64,000 bases of DNA from Buttiauxella agrestis ATCC 33320 (lineage in GTDB: Bacteria; Pseudomonadota; Gammaproteobacteria; Enterobacterales; Enterobacteriaceae), in NCBI GenBank assembly GCA_024169445.1, contig JALKFA010000001.1, positions 1,302,001-1,366,000 of the forward strand, written 5' to 3'. The notes beneath the pieces are model-generated. The model was not told the origin of the DNA, did no database searches, and worked only from the letters and a program-made list of their open reading frames with translations. Shown here piece after piece: positions 1 to 13,632 of the stretch; positions within the stretch are counted from its first letter, which is position 1; each line of letters starts with the position of its first letter. Position numbers and translations under genes: made by a program.

Positions 1-1
1 G

Positions 2-937
<936 letters not shown>

Positions 938-956
938 TACCCGTCATACTTCAAAT

Positions 957-988
957 ATAAGCCGGCGTTATGCCGGCTTATTTATTTA
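957..988 (+). terminator. Rho-independent-like terminator of pgi
   Basis: ATAAGCCGGC and GCCGGCTTAT form a 10-bp stem with a 5-base loop, followed by TTATTT. It lies 20 bases after the pgi stop, with no gene on the other strand to serve. Confidence 0.7.
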
Positions 989-1316
989 AAGGGGAATATA
1001 AGATAATTCCCCTTGCCGCATAATATCTGTTTATTTCTCCGCTGAGGTTAATCCTAAAATTCACTATATCCTGATAATTCAGGAGGTTTACTTTCGGATT
1101 AATTAGATTGATATGCTTTTTATAAATATTTTAACTTGTTGTTTTATATGCATATGAATAAAAATTAATATCTGGTTGTTGTTATATTTCCATTTATCTT
1201 AAAGCACTGCTGATATTCCCCTCCGCGGCCTAACACTATTACTAGTTGTGTATACTCGAAACCGCCTGAAATTCCTTTTGGGCAAATCTCCATTCATTCA
1301 ATGAAGGGAAATAGTT
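989..1316. other. Gene-free leader region of yjbE
   Basis: About 330 AT-rich bases between the pgi terminator and yjbE with no plausible reading frame. It holds a candidate Rcs box at 1043-1056. AGGGAAATAGTTATG gives a purine-rich ribosome site for yjbE. The length and AT content suit a regulated promoter region, but I cannot place a confident -35/-10 pair. Confidence 0.5.
1043..1056 (+). promoter_or_regulatory. Candidate RcsB box upstream of yjbE
   Basis: TGAGGTTAATCCTA matches 10 of 14 positions of the RcsAB-type consensus TAAGAATATTCCTA, including the TCCTA half. The yjbEFGH operon is known to be activated by the Rcs phosphorelay in E. coli. Assignment of this site is an inference from similarity and position. 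Confidence 0.35.
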
Positions 1317-1562
1317 ATGAAGAAAGTTCTTTATGGCGCTTTAGCCATATTCACGCTGGCAACTGCTGGCGCGGCGAGTGCTGACCCGGTAGCGGTGGGT
1401 GAAGCTGCCGGCGCACAAGCAACTTCTGTGTCCGCAGGTAGTTCTACTGCGACCAGCGCCAGCACTGTCGGGTCGGCAGTGGGTGTAGCACTTGCGGCAA
1501 CCGGTGGCGGCGATGGCTCCAATACCGGAACCACCACTACCACCACGACCAGCACCCGTTAA
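1317..1562 (+). CDS. yjbE: YjbE, small secreted Thr/Ser/Ala-rich protein (GfcA-like)
   Basis: First gene of the yjbEFGH exopolysaccharide operon; the E. coli orthologue has 80 residues and no defined biochemical activity. This 81-residue protein has a signal peptide ([22 protein letters not shown]) cut before DPVAVGE, a Ser/Ala/Gly-rich middle and a C-terminal tract of threonines ([12 protein letters not shown]). It resembles GfcA, the threonine-rich first product of the group 4 capsule operon. A hairpin-like CCACACTTCGGTGTGG just after the stop may separate it from yjbF. Role is known only at operon level: overexpression of yjbEFGH changes extracellular polysaccharide in E. coli. Confidence 0.9.
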   Translation: MKKVLYGALAIFTLATAGAASADPVAVGEAAGAQATSVSAGSSTATSASTVGSAVGVALAATGGGDGSNTGTTTTTTTSTR

Positions 1563-1625
1563 TTTCACGGGTGATTTAACCCTAACCACACTTCGGTGTG
1601 GTTATTTCGAATCCGGGAAAACCTC

Positions 1626-2264
1626 GTGCAGCGACTCGCAACTTTTCTTGTCTGCCTGTTACTTCAGGCCTGCTCCGACACCACTCAAGGTCTTGGTACC
1701 TCGCTTTGGCACAGCATTGTGGGTGAGGATGGCGTGCAGCTAACCCATGACGAAATCCAGAATATGCGCTACGCCAGCCAGTACATGCGCCTCAATAACG
1801 GCCCGCAAATATTCGTCGTGCTGGCGTATGACGAAAATGGCCAGCAAAAGTGGGTCACGCAAGACCGGGCGATGGTCGTCACTGAAAATGGCCGCATCGT
1901 AAAAACCACCGGTCTTGGTGACAACCTCCAGCAAGTGACCAATATGGCGAGCGACCCGCTGGCAAAAGCGAATCAAATTGTCGATGGCATAAGCTGGACG
2001 CGGCAAATGGCCTGGACCGAACACCAGCAAGTACGCATGGCTTCGGCGCGTTCAACGTTTACCTGGGACGGCACCGACACGCTGAACGTGGCTGAAAGCA
2101 CCACGCCGGTGCGCATTCTTGATGAAGAAATCACCGCGCTGGATAAAACCTGGCATAACCGCTTCTGGATAGACAGCGCAGGCCAGGTACGCCAGTCAAA
2201 ACAATATCTTGGCCCTGATTATTGGCCTGTCACCACGATTCTGTTGAAGGCGGCGAAAGAATGA
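1626..2264 (+). CDS. yjbF: YjbF, outer-membrane lipoprotein of the yjbEFGH operon (GfcB family)
   Basis: A 212-residue lipoprotein, the same length as E. coli YjbF. I chose the GTG at 1626, which gives MQRLATFLVCLLLQAC: a short signal peptide ending in a lipobox with the lipidated cysteine at residue 16. An in-frame GTG at 1596 would add ten residues with no benefit. The body (IFVVLAYDENGQQKWVTQDRAM) is typical of the YjbF/GfcB family. The stop overlaps the yjbG start (ATGA), so the two are translationally coupled. Predicted to sit in the outer membrane and help polysaccharide secretion with YjbG and YjbH; the mechanism is unknown. Confidence 0.88.
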   Translation: MQRLATFLVCLLLQACSDTTQGLGTSLWHSIVGEDGVQLTHDEIQNMRYASQYMRLNNGPQIFVVLAYDENGQQKWVTQDRAMVVTENGRIVKTTGLGDNLQQVTNMASDPLAKANQIVDGISWTRQMAWTEHQQVRMASARSTFTWDGTDTLNVAESTTPVRILDEEITALDKTWHNRFWIDSAGQVRQSKQYLGPDYWPVTTILLKAAKE

Positions 2265-3079
2265 AAATAAAAGCTATGACGCGTTCTTCAACCACATGGT
2301 GGATGACACTACGTTTATCCACCCTACGGTTTTGTAGGTCGGATAAGCGCAGCGTCATCCGACGGGTTTTAGCGGCATTTTGCTTATCCACCCTTCAATT
2401 TAGCGCTTACGCCGCTGGAAACGTGACGATTTATCCACAAAATCAAACCATTAAAAACGTAGAACGGCTGGCCGACTTAGTGACTCAACCTTCATTGGCG
2501 AACGCCTGGTGGCCCGGTGCGGTGATAAGCGAACGCCAGGCTTCGGCGGCTGAAGAACAACAACACCAGAAATTACTGGCTTCGTTGAGCGCATTAGCCG
2601 CCGGGGAAGACGGTGATGATGTGGCGGCAATTAACGGTGTGCGCCAGCAAATGCAGGCCGTTCACGTTACCGGACGCCAGTTTGTTGATCTCGACCCCGA
2701 CTGGGTACGCGTGCATCCGCGGGCCAATGTCCCGCTGCAAGGCGATTACAGCCTGTGGGCAGGAGTGCAGCCGGCCACCATCACGCTGGTGGGGTTGGTG
2801 AGTTCACCAGGGGCGAAGCCTTTTGTGGCAGGGCGCAGCGCGGATGAATATCTCGATGGCATCGACAAACTCAGTGGTGCCGATCGCAGTTTTGCATGGG
2901 TTATCTATCCAGATGGCAAAACGCAAAAAGCGCCAGTCGCCTACTGGAATAACCGCCACGTCGAACTCACGCCGGGAAGCATCCTGTTTGTCGGCTTTAA
3001 AGAGCGCCTGCTTAATTCTGATTTTGAACAAATGAATCAGCAAATCCTTCACTCTCTGACGCATCGGAGACCGGATTGA
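2261..3079 (+). CDS. yjbG: YjbG, periplasmic polysaccharide-export accessory protein (GfcC family) with a REP-derived N-terminal extension
   Basis: The protein is GfcC/YjbG-like: [37 protein letters not shown] and KAPVAYWN are family landmarks. It has 272 residues against 245 for E. coli. The ATG at 2261 overlaps the yjbF stop (ATGA), the expected coupled start. The extra residues come from a REP pair (2298-2365) translated in frame as [20 protein letters not shown], placed before the hydrophobic core [16 protein letters not shown]. The signal peptide therefore has an unusually long, Arg-rich n-region, with cleavage expected near residue 51. Alternative: an unrecognised start further in; no ATG, GTG or TTG with a good ribosome site lies between the REP and the hydrophobic core. 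Confidence 0.87.
   Translation: MKIKAMTRSSTTWWMTLRLSTLRFCRSDKRSVIRRVLAAFCLSTLQFSAYAAGNVTIYPQNQTIKNVERLADLVTQPSLANAWWPGAVISERQASAAEEQQHQKLLASLSALAAGEDGDDVAAINGVRQQMQAVHVTGRQFVDLDPDWVRVHPRANVPLQGDYSLWAGVQPATITLVGLVSSPGAKPFVAGRSADEYLDGIDKLSGADRSFAWVIYPDGKTQKAPVAYWNNRHVELTPGSILFVGFKERLLNSDFEQMNQQILHSLTHRRPD
2298..2365. repeat. Inverted REP pair inside the yjbG coding sequence
   Basis: Two REP-like units face each other: GGTGGATGACACTACGTTTATCC followed by ACCCTAC (2299-2327), and GTAGG followed by TCGGATAAGCGCAGCGTCATCCGA (2334-2363). They match the other REP units of this window (15282-15354, 51807-51838, 59178-59253). REP units are normally extragenic; here they lie between the yjbG start and its signal-peptide core. 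Confidence 0.85.
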
Positions 3080-5175
3080 TGAAGAAGAAAACGCTCTACA
3101 GTTTGCTGGCGCTGGCAGTTTCATCGGCTTGCCAGGCTGAAACTTTCCCGGCTCCTGTTGGCCCATCGCAATCGGATTTCGGCGGCGTCGGTTTGCTGCA
3201 AACTCCCACGGCCCGCATGGCGCGCGAAGGGGAATTTAGCCTCAACTATCGCGATAACGATCAGTACCGCTTTTACTCGGCTTCAGTGCAATTGTTCCCA
3301 TGGCTGGAAACGACGCTGCGCTACACCGATGTGCGCACCAAACAGTACAGTAGTGTCGACGCTTTCTCGGGCGACCAGACCTACAAAGATAAAGCCTTCG
3401 ACATGAAAGTCCGTCTTTGGGAGGAAGGGTATTACTTGCCGCAAGTGGCGGTAGGGTTCCGTGACTTAGGCGGTACCGGGCTGTTTGACAGCGAATATAT
3501 CGTGGCGAGCAAAGCCTGGGGGCCGTTCGATTTTACCCTCGGAATGGGCTGGGGTTACATGGGCACCAGCGGTAACGTGAAAAATCCATTCTGCGAAGTG
3601 AGCAATGGTTTTTGCTATCGCGATAACAGCTACAACCAGGCCGGTTCGTTCAACTTTAGCGGCATGTTCCATGGCCCTGCATCATTGTTTGGCGGCATCG
3701 AATACCAGACTCCGTGGCAACCGCTGCGCCTGAAACTGGAATACGAAGGTAATAATTACACGCAAGATTTTGCCGGGAAACTCGAACAGCGTAGCAACTT
3801 TAACGTCGGTGCTATCTACCGCGTCGCCGATTGGGCCGACGTTAACGTCAGCTATGAGCGTGGCAATACCCTGATGTTTGGCGTCACGTTACGCACTAAC
3901 TTCAACGATTTGCGCCCAGGTTATAACGATAATCGCCGCCCGCAATATCAGCCGCAACCGCAAGATGAAATTTTGCAACCGACGGTGGTGGCGAATCAGC
4001 TCACGCAGCTCAAATACAACGCCGGTCTGGCGAACCCGAATATTCAGGTAAAAGGCGATACCTTGTATGTGACTGGCGAGCAGGTGAAATACCGCGACTC
4101 CCACGAAGGGATTGAGCGTGCCAACCGTATCATCATGAACGACCTGCCGGAGAATATCCGCACGGTTCGAATTACCGAAACGCGTCTGAATCTGCCGCAG
4201 GTAACGACAGAAACAGACGTTGCGAGTCTGCGCGATCATCTTGAAGGTGAGCCGCTGGGGCATGAAACGCAACTGGTACAAAAGCGCGTTGAGCCGATCA
4301 TTCCTGAGAAAACCGAGCAGGGTTATTTCATCGATAAATCGAAGCTGAATTTCGCGATTAACCCGGTGCTCAACCAGTCTGTCGGCGGGCCAGAAAGCTT
4401 CTATATGTATCAGGTTGGCGTGATGGGCACTGCCGACTGGTGGGTGACGGATCACTTGCTGACCACCGGCAGTCTGTTTGCCAACATCGCCAATAACTAC
4501 GACAAATTTAACTACACCAATCCTCCGAATGATTCGACGTTGCCGCGTGTACGTACTCACGTCCGTGATTACGTCGAGAACGATATTTACGTCAACAACC
4601 TGCAAGCTAACTACTTCCAGTATTTGGGCAACAGCTGGTATGGACAGGTGTACGGCGGTTATCTCGAAACCATGTATGGCGGGGTTGGGGCGGAAGTGTT
4701 GTATCGTCCGGTCGACAGTAACTGGGCAATTGGTGCCAATGCCAACTACGTCAAACAGCGTGACTGGACCAGCTCGCTGGACATGATGAAGTTCACCGAC
4801 TACAGCGCGCCAACTGGCCATATCACCGGTTACTGGACACCACCGTTTGCCGAAGATGTGCTGGTTAAACTCAGCATTGGCCAATATCTGGCAAAAGATA
4901 AAGGCGGCACGCTGGAGATCTCGAAACGCTTCGACAGCGGCGTGGTGGTGGGGACGTACGCGACCATTACTAATGTGTCGAAAGAAGAGTACGGGGAAGG
5001 GGATTTCACCAAAGGTTTCTACGTCAATGTGCCGTTGGATCTTTTCTCATCATCACCAACCCGCAGCCGCGCGCAAGTGAGCTGGACACCGCTGACGCGT
5101 GACGGTGGGCAGATGCTGGGTCGTAAGTTTGAGTTGTATGGGATGACGAGCGATCGGGATATTAATTTCAGGTGA
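3079..5175 (+). CDS. yjbH: YjbH, large outer-membrane protein of the yjbEFGH operon (GfcD family)
   Basis: Last gene of the operon, 698 residues as in E. coli. The ATG at 3079 overlaps the yjbG stop by one base (TGATG). A signal peptide ([20 protein letters not shown]) is followed by long stretches of alternating hydrophobic and polar residues with many aromatics ([31 protein letters not shown]), fitting a beta-barrel. The family is DUF940/GfcD, thought to act in polysaccharide secretion across the outer membrane. A perfect GC-rich palindrome starts six bases after the stop and probably ends or protects the mRNA. Function is by family association only. Confidence 0.93.
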   Translation: MKKKTLYSLLALAVSSACQAETFPAPVGPSQSDFGGVGLLQTPTARMAREGEFSLNYRDNDQYRFYSASVQLFPWLETTLRYTDVRTKQYSSVDAFSGDQTYKDKAFDMKVRLWEEGYYLPQVAVGFRDLGGTGLFDSEYIVASKAWGPFDFTLGMGWGYMGTSGNVKNPFCEVSNGFCYRDNSYNQAGSFNFSGMFHGPASLFGGIEYQTPWQPLRLKLEYEGNNYTQDFAGKLEQRSNFNVGAIYRVADWADVNVSYERGNTLMFGVTLRTNFNDLRPGYNDNRRPQYQPQPQDEILQPTVVANQLTQLKYNAGLANPNIQVKGDTLYVTGEQVKYRDSHEGIERANRIIMNDLPENIRTVRITETRLNLPQVTTETDVASLRDHLEGEPLGHETQLVQKRVEPIIPEKTEQGYFIDKSKLNFAINPVLNQSVGGPESFYMYQVGVMGTADWWVTDHLLTTGSLFANIANNYDKFNYTNPPNDSTLPRVRTHVRDYVENDIYVNNLQANYFQYLGNSWYGQVYGGYLETMYGGVGAEVLYRPVDSNWAIGANANYVKQRDWTSSLDMMKFTDYSAPTGHITGYWTPPFAEDVLVKLSIGQYLAKDKGGTLEISKRFDSGVVVGTYATITNVSKEEYGEGDFTKGFYVNVPLDLFSSSPTRSRAQVSWTPLTRDGGQMLGRKFELYGMTSDRDINFR

Positions 5176-5180
5176 TCATG

Positions 5181-5227
5181 CCCTCACCCCGGCCCCTCTC
5201 CCACAGGGAGAGGGGCCGGGGTGAGGG
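5181..5227. repeat. GC-rich palindromic repeat (perfect 22-bp stem) after yjbH
   Basis: A perfect inverted repeat of 22 bp with loop ACA; the arms contain CCCTCACCCCGGCCCCTCTC and its complement. This is the most symmetrical member of a family with core CCCTCTCCC...GGGAGAGGG plus GGGGTGAGGG, seen also at 8301, 28688/29346, 30671, 43224, 46270, 50411 and 56931. Lacking a T tract, it may act as an mRNA 3'-end stabiliser rather than a terminator. Confidence 0.85.
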
Positions 5228-5246
5228 GGCAACATAAGCAGAAAAA

Positions 5247-5262
5247 TTAGATTCAGATCACA
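5247..5262 (+). promoter_or_regulatory. Candidate CRP site upstream of psiE
   Basis: TTAGA-TTCAGA-TCACA matches the CRP pattern TGTGA-N6-TCACA with one perfect half. In E. coli psiE is reported to be controlled by PhoB and by cAMP-CRP. A clear Pho box was not found. Confidence 0.45.
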
Positions 5263-5309
5263 GTTTTAACGTATAACAACACCTCGATACCCAAACATGA
5301 GGCGTTCTT

Positions 5310-5717
5310 ATGACAACCACCCCCCGCGTTGAACTCATCGCTAAAGTTATGCAAACGGTCCTCAATCTGGCGTTGCTTGCGCTCGGCGTAATCCTCATCA
5401 TCTTCCTGGGTAAAGAAACGCTGCACTTAGCCACCTCGCTGTTTGCGCCCAGCGATCAAGCCAGCAAGTATCAGCTGATTGAAGGGCTGGTGGTTTACTT
5501 TCTTTACTTCGAATTTATCGCGTTGATCGTGAAGTACTTTCAATCCGGTTATCACTTCCCACTGCGTTACTTTATCTATATCGGCATCACCGCCATTGTG
5601 CGGCTTATCATCATCGACCATAAAGATCCGCGCGATGTATTGATCTACTCGGGGGCGATTTTGTTACTGGTGATCACGCTGTGGTTGTGTAATAGCAGTC
5701 GCTTAAAACGAGAATAA
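5310..5717 (+). CDS. psiE: PsiE, phosphate-starvation-inducible membrane protein
   Basis: A 135-residue inner-membrane protein, one residue shorter than E. coli PsiE. Four hydrophobic segments are visible: around residues 16-36, 58-78, 86-100 and 110-127. Conserved charged residues appear between them ([29 protein letters not shown]). The family (Pfam PsiE) has no established biochemical role; expression rises under phosphate starvation in E. coli. A candidate CRP site lies about 50 bases upstream. It is convergent with malG, with a shared stem-loop between them. Confidence 0.93.
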   Translation: MTTTPRVELIAKVMQTVLNLALLALGVILIIFLGKETLHLATSLFAPSDQASKYQLIEGLVVYFLYFEFIALIVKYFQSGYHFPLRYFIYIGITAIVRLIIIDHKDPRDVLIYSGAILLLVITLWLCNSSRLKRE

Positions 5718-5740
5718 AAAAAGGCGGCCCGAAGGCCGCC
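5714..5740 (-). terminator. Terminator for malEFG (strong on the minus strand)
   Basis: GGCGGCC-CGAA-GGCCGCC forms a 7-bp GC stem. Read on the minus strand it is followed by a run of seven T, the classic form. It lies 74 bases after the malG stop and also directly after psiE, so it may work in both directions. Confidence 0.85.
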
Positions 5741-5813
5741 GGAAATGAGACTAAGTCAAATTGAGGGTTTGCAGTGGCATGACATAAGATGAAGCAATAA
5801 CTGACAGGAAATC

Positions 5814-6704
5814 TTATCCTTTCACCCCTCCCGCCGTCAGGCCGCTCACTAGCCAGCGTTGCGCCAGTAAGAACACGACGGTAATCGGGATGGCAGAGAG
5901 CACAGCGGCAGCAGCAAAGTCGCCCCACAAATAGTTTTGTGGGTTGAGATATTGCTGCATACCTACCGCCAGGGTGTAGCTGTTGACGTCACGCAGTAAC
6001 AATGACGCGACTGGCACTTCGGTAATCGCGGCGATAAACGACAGAATAAATACCACTGCCAGAATTGGCACAGACAGCGGCAGCAACACCAGGCGGAAGG
6101 CTTGCCATGGAGTTGCACCATCCAGCGCTGCCGCTTCTTCCAGCGAGTTATCGATAGTTTCGAAGTAGCCCTTAATCGTCCACACATGCAGCGCAATACC
6201 GCCAAGATAGGCGAAGATCACCCCACCGTGCGTATTCAAACCAATAAACGGAATGTACTGGCCGAGGCGGTCAAACAAGGCATACAACGCCACCAGTGAC
6301 AATACCGCCGGGAACATCTGGAAAATCAGCATCCCTTTGAGCAACGTGGCTTTGCCAGGGAAACGCATACGGGCAAACGCATAAGCACAAGTGGTTGAAA
6401 GCGTGACAATCCCCAGCGCGGTAATCGCCGCAATCTTGATGGAGTTCCACAGCCACAACAGCACCGGGAACGGCGGTGGCGTGACGCTGCCATCGGCATG
6501 TTGCACGCTAAAGCCCAGTGCTAATTTCCAGTGCTCCCAGGAGATTTGATCCGGGATCAGGCTGCCAGTGGCGAAGTTACCCGGGCGCAGTGAAATCGCA
6601 ATCACCATCAGCAGCGGGAACATAATTGCCGCGATAAATATCAGTAGTAGCAGATGCGTGGTAAACAGACGCAGCTTTTGAGATTTGGGTTGAACCATTG
6701 CCAT
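5814..6704 (-). CDS. malG: MalG, maltose/maltodextrin ABC transporter permease
   Basis: Inner-membrane permease of the MalFGK2 importer, 296 residues as in E. coli. About six transmembrane segments are visible, from [19 protein letters not shown] to [20 protein letters not shown]. The cytoplasmic EAA loop that docks on MalK is seen as [20 protein letters not shown], and the C-terminal tail that reaches toward the MalE site is [10 protein letters not shown]. It is the last gene of malE-malF-malG, 12 bases after malF, and is followed by a strong terminator. MalT and CRP control through the malE promoter. Confidence 0.98.
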   Translation of the reverse strand: MAMVQPKSQKLRLFTTHLLLLIFIAAIMFPLLMVIAISLRPGNFATGSLIPDQISWEHWKLALGFSVQHADGSVTPPPFPVLLWLWNSIKIAAITALGIVTLSTTCAYAFARMRFPGKATLLKGMLIFQMFPAVLSLVALYALFDRLGQYIPFIGLNTHGGVIFAYLGGIALHVWTIKGYFETIDNSLEEAAALDGATPWQAFRLVLLPLSVPILAVVFILSFIAAITEVPVASLLLRDVNSYTLAVGMQQYLNPQNYLWGDFAAAAVLSAIPITVVFLLAQRWLVSGLTAGGVKG

Positions 6705-6716
6705 GTGAATCGCTCC

Positions 6717-8261
6717 TTAATCAAACTTCATGCGGGTGGCTTTCAGGTTAACAATCGCTAATGCCCCAACCAGCAGGAAGATAAGCGTTGCGATAGCCGC
6801 CGCTAAACCAAAGTCCTGGCCGCCGCCGCCTTCAAAGGCGATGCGGTAGGTGTAGCTCACCAGCAAGTCCGTGTAGCCCGCAGGCGTTGTGGTGCCGAGC
6901 CTGTCTGGCCCGCCATTGGTTAACAGCTGAATCAGCACGAAGTTGTTAAAGTTAAAGGCAAAGCTGGCAATCATCAGTGGTGTCAGCGGCTTAATCAGCA
7001 GCGGCAGCGTGATTTTAAAGAAATTCTGGAATGGGCCTGCACCATCCATTGCCGAAGCTTCGTATAAGTCGTCCGGAATCGCTTTCAACAAGCCCATGCA
7101 CAAAATCATCATGTATGGATAACCGAGCCAGGTATTGACGATAATTATCATGGAACGTGCGGTGGTTGGGTCGCTAAACCAGGCGGGTTTGATACCAAAC
7201 AGTGAGCTCAACATCATGTTGATTTCACCGAAACTTTGGTTGAACAACCCTTTGAAAATCAAAATAGAAATAAACGACGGTACCGCGTATGGCAGGATCA
7301 ACATCACGCGATAAATCGCTTTGCCTTTCAGGGATTCCCACTGCACAACACACGCCAGAATCATGCCGACAGCCACGGTGAGAATCACCGTCAGGATTGA
7401 GAAGATCACCGTCCAGACGAAAATCGCCATAAATGGTTTTTGGATGCCTTCATCGTGGAACACACGTAAGAAGTTTTTCCAGCCGATGGTGACGGTGTAG
7501 CCCGGGCTTAATTGCTCGTTGCCCCAGTTGCCTTCGGCGTTAACAGACTGATAGAAACCAATATCGTTATTCGGGCGGTATTTAACGCCGCTTTGGTTGT
7601 TGGTCAGCTCACCGTTATCCGCCGCCGTATACAGTGGACGGGTGCCGGAAAACTGGCGCAGGGAACTCATGGTCAGCGTGCTTTCATCTGGCATTTGCGC
7701 GGTGATTTGCGTCAATGCCGCGCGGTTTTGCGTGATCACGCGCAGATTGGCTTTTTCGCCCGTTGGCAGCGCATCCGCTTCTTTCAATTTCAGGTGCTGC
7801 TCGCCGCCAAATTTAAAGGCGTCGGAGAGGTAATTTTTGCCAGTTTCTCCGTCGGTGAGGGCCAGTTGCCACTCATCGCCCGCCGGATAAAGGCCGAAGT
7901 TAAAGGTTTTGCCCGCCTGATATTGGCGGTCCATCAGCACTTCCTGTGCCCGTTCCTGGGTCAACTGGTTGGTGCTGCTGTAGTTGGTGAAGGCGATGGC
8001 GATGGTACAAACCAATGGGAACAGGACAAACAGCCCCATACCAGCCATTCCAGGGTAAACATAACGCCAGGCATAAGCCTTACGGTTGGCAAAAATATAG
8101 AGGCCAGCTGAGCTTAAAATCAGCGTCATGATGGCAAACAGGTACTCCCCCTGGGCGTACATTATGACAATAAGATAACCAACCAGCAGTCCCATCAGGC
8201 CGATGACTGACCACTTCAGTACATCGCTTTGCCACCAGTGGCTCTTTTTAACAACATCCAT
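6717..8261 (-). CDS. malF: MalF, maltose/maltodextrin ABC transporter permease
   Basis: Second permease subunit, 514 residues as in E. coli. It has the extra N-terminal transmembrane helices and the large periplasmic P2 loop (roughly residues 95-275, soluble and charged) that contacts maltose-binding protein. The EAA loop is seen as LYEASAMDGAGPFQNFFKITLP. Six C-terminal membrane segments form the maltose pathway with MalG. The gene is separated from malE by 168 bases holding palindromic repeats, which probably lower malF output relative to malE. Confidence 0.98.
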   Translation of the reverse strand: MDVVKKSHWWQSDVLKWSVIGLMGLLVGYLIVIMYAQGEYLFAIMTLILSSAGLYIFANRKAYAWRYVYPGMAGMGLFVLFPLVCTIAIAFTNYSSTNQLTQERAQEVLMDRQYQAGKTFNFGLYPAGDEWQLALTDGETGKNYLSDAFKFGGEQHLKLKEADALPTGEKANLRVITQNRAALTQITAQMPDESTLTMSSLRQFSGTRPLYTAADNGELTNNQSGVKYRPNNDIGFYQSVNAEGNWGNEQLSPGYTVTIGWKNFLRVFHDEGIQKPFMAIFVWTVIFSILTVILTVAVGMILACVVQWESLKGKAIYRVMLILPYAVPSFISILIFKGLFNQSFGEINMMLSSLFGIKPAWFSDPTTARSMIIIVNTWLGYPYMMILCMGLLKAIPDDLYEASAMDGAGPFQNFFKITLPLLIKPLTPLMIASFAFNFNNFVLIQLLTNGGPDRLGTTTPAGYTDLLVSYTYRIAFEGGGGQDFGLAAAIATLIFLLVGALAIVNLKATRMKFD

Positions 8262-8300
8262 GGGGTCTTCCTCTACCTCTACAACTTATCATCTGAAACC

Positions 8301-8422
8301 ACCCTCACCCTAACCCTCTCCCTGAGGGAGAGGGGATTGCGCGGTTCTCACCGTCCCCTGAGCTGGAGGGGATTGCTCGGTTATCTCCCTCGCCCCAGCG
8401 GGGAGAGGGCCGGGGTGAGGGG
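8301..8422. repeat. Palindromic repeats in the malE-malF intergenic region
   Basis: Two units of the window's GC-rich palindrome family: ACCCTCACCCTAACCCTCTC with its arm CCTGAGGGAGAGGGG at 8301-8335, and TCCCTCGCCCCAGCGGGGAG with AGGGCCGGGGTGAGGG at 8386-8421, joined by ACCGTCCCCTGAGCTGGAGGGG. In E. coli the same interval carries REP sequences that stabilise malE mRNA and lower malF yield. Here a different repeat family occupies that position. Confidence 0.85.
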
Positions 8423-8429
8423 GAATGAC

Positions 8430-9665
<1,236 letters not shown>

Positions 9666-9751
9666 TCAAGCTAGTGGCGTTACGGTTGCCAGTTTGCGCA
9701 GATGGCAAGTGCTTCTCATCCTCCTTAGCCCTACGCCCCACCCCGATTATC

Positions 9752-9767
9752 TGTGATCCCCATTACA
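9752..9767 (+). promoter_or_regulatory. CRP-like site 1, malE-malK region
   Basis: TGTGA-TCCCCA-TTACA matches TGTGA-N6-TCACA at nine of ten fixed positions. It lies near the malE side of the divergent region. Confidence 0.6.
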
Positions 9768-9780
9768 TAACTGGCAGTTA

Positions 9781-9796
9781 TGTGTCCTGGAGCACA
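9781..9796 (+). promoter_or_regulatory. CRP-like site 2, malE-malK region
   Basis: TGTGT-CCTGGA-GCACA matches TGTGA-N6-TCACA at eight of ten fixed positions and is itself symmetrical. It lies 29 bases (about three helical turns) from the first site. Confidence 0.55.
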
Positions 9797-10009
9797 CAAA
9801 ACCACCCGGTTTTTTGAAACCACGATCACGAAAATCTCTTGTGCCGACTGTAACCGGTTGCAGAAACTCACTTCTCATCCTCCCGCCTCCTCCCCCATAA
9901 AAAACATCAGGGTGGAGGAGTTACCAAATGTATAGATCCGTCATAGTCCGACACATCTTGAATCACCTGCCCATTAGCATCGTGACGGAATGAATGAAGG
10001 GAGAAGTAC

Positions 10010-12480
<2,471 letters not shown>

Positions 12481-12503
12481 TACGGCTTTAACCTAATGTT
12501 ATG

Positions 12504-12539
12504 AAACGATGAGGGGTTCGCCACTGAGCCCCTCGTTAT
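12504..12539 (+). terminator. Stem-loop between lamB and malM
   Basis: AACGATGAGGGG and CCCCTCGTT pair (one bulged T) across an 11-base loop, 24 bases after the lamB stop. There is no T tract, so it is more likely an attenuator or mRNA stabiliser than a full terminator, as malM is normally expressed from this operon. Confidence 0.5.
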
Positions 12540-12624
12540 TACCCTTGTATGCCAATGCCTGTTTCGATGGAAAGCGCTATTGCCTGGCTAACTTTCCACC
12601 GATTTCCCATTGAGGTTGATAACA

Positions 12625-13569
12625 ATGAAAATGAAAAAAAGTCTCCTGGCACTCTGCTTATCCGCAGGGTTGTTTGCAAGCATGCCTGGCTTAAGCCTGG
12701 CCAATGTTAATATCGTGCCGCAGGATCTTTCTGCTGCACCTGCTATCCCGTCTTCCGCATTGCAACAGCTGCAATGGATCCCGGTTGATCAAACCCAAAC
12801 CCAAAAGACTAATCTCGCAACCACCGGCCAGAGCTTGAATGCCGGTGATATCACCGGGCCAGTTGCGGCCTACAGCGTACCGGCAAGTATCGGGGAGCTG
12901 ACGATTACGCTCTCAAGTATCGTGAATAAAGATACGGTATTTGCACCAAACGTGTTGGTATTTGACCAAAACATGACGCCTGCTGCTTATTTCCCATCGG
13001 CTTTCTTTGCCTATCAGGAACCGGGAGTGTTGTCTTTAAATCGCCTGGAAGGCGTCATGAAATTAACCCCAGCATTGGGGCAACAAAAACTTTATTTGTT
13101 GGTGTTCACCACCAATAAAGACCTGCAACAAACCACCACGATGGTTGACCCTGCAAAAGCCTATGCCAGGGGCAACGGTAATGCGGTACCAGATATTCCT
13201 GATCCGATTGCACGCCATGGTACTGAAGGTGAAATTTCACTTAAGGTCAAAACTTCTTCAAGTTCCAGTATTTTAGTTGGGCCGCTGTTTGGTTCATCAG
13301 GCCCAGGCCCGGTAACGGTCGGTAATACCGCCGCACCAGCCACCACTTACACTGCACCTGCGGCAGTGGCAACAACCGCCGTAGTGGCTCCAGCTGCGAA
13401 AAAAGAGCCCGTGCTGAGTGATACGGAAACCTATTTCAACCAGGCAATCAAACAAGCAGTAGCCGCAGGTGATGTTGATAAAGCCCTGAAACTACTGGAT
13501 GAAGCTGAACGCCTGGGCTCGACTACTGCCCGTAAAACTTTTATCAGCAGTGTAAAAGGCAAGGGGTAA
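12625..13569 (+). CDS. malM: MalM, periplasmic protein of the maltose regulon
   Basis: Periplasmic maltose-operon protein of unknown molecular function. ATG at 12625 with upstream TTGAGGTTGATAAC gives 314 residues (E. coli 306). The signal peptide MKMKKSLLALCLSAGLFASMPGLSLA is cut before NVNIVPQDLS. The C-terminal part (DTETYFNQAIKQAVAAGDVD, KALKLLDEAERLGS) is strongly conserved. The Ala/Pro/Thr-rich linker (PATTYTAPAAVATTAVVAP) is longer than in E. coli and explains the extra length. Last gene of malK-lamB-malM. Confidence 0.95.
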   Translation: MKMKKSLLALCLSAGLFASMPGLSLANVNIVPQDLSAAPAIPSSALQQLQWIPVDQTQTQKTNLATTGQSLNAGDITGPVAAYSVPASIGELTITLSSIVNKDTVFAPNVLVFDQNMTPAAYFPSAFFAYQEPGVLSLNRLEGVMKLTPALGQQKLYLLVFTTNKDLQQTTTMVDPAKAYARGNGNAVPDIPDPIARHGTEGEISLKVKTSSSSSILVGPLFGSSGPGPVTVGNTAAPATTYTAPAAVATTAVVAPAAKKEPVLSDTETYFNQAIKQAVAAGDVDKALKLLDEAERLGSTTARKTFISSVKGKG

Positions 13570-13601
13570 GCGTTTCCCCGCAGTGCTGATGTTTGAGGTT
13601 T

Positions 13602-13629
13602 GGTGCGCTCACTGAGCGCACCTTTTTTT
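13602..13629 (+). terminator. Rho-independent terminator after malM
   Basis: GGTGCGCTC-ACT-GAGCGCACC (9-bp perfect stem) followed directly by TTTTTTT. It ends the malK-lamB-malM operon 33 bases after the malM stop. Confidence 0.95.
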
Positions 13630-13632
13630 GCC

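Noticed and set aside
3889-4884. 331-residue frame opposite yjbH
   Set aside because: Shadow frame caused by codon bias of yjbH; no conserved motif.
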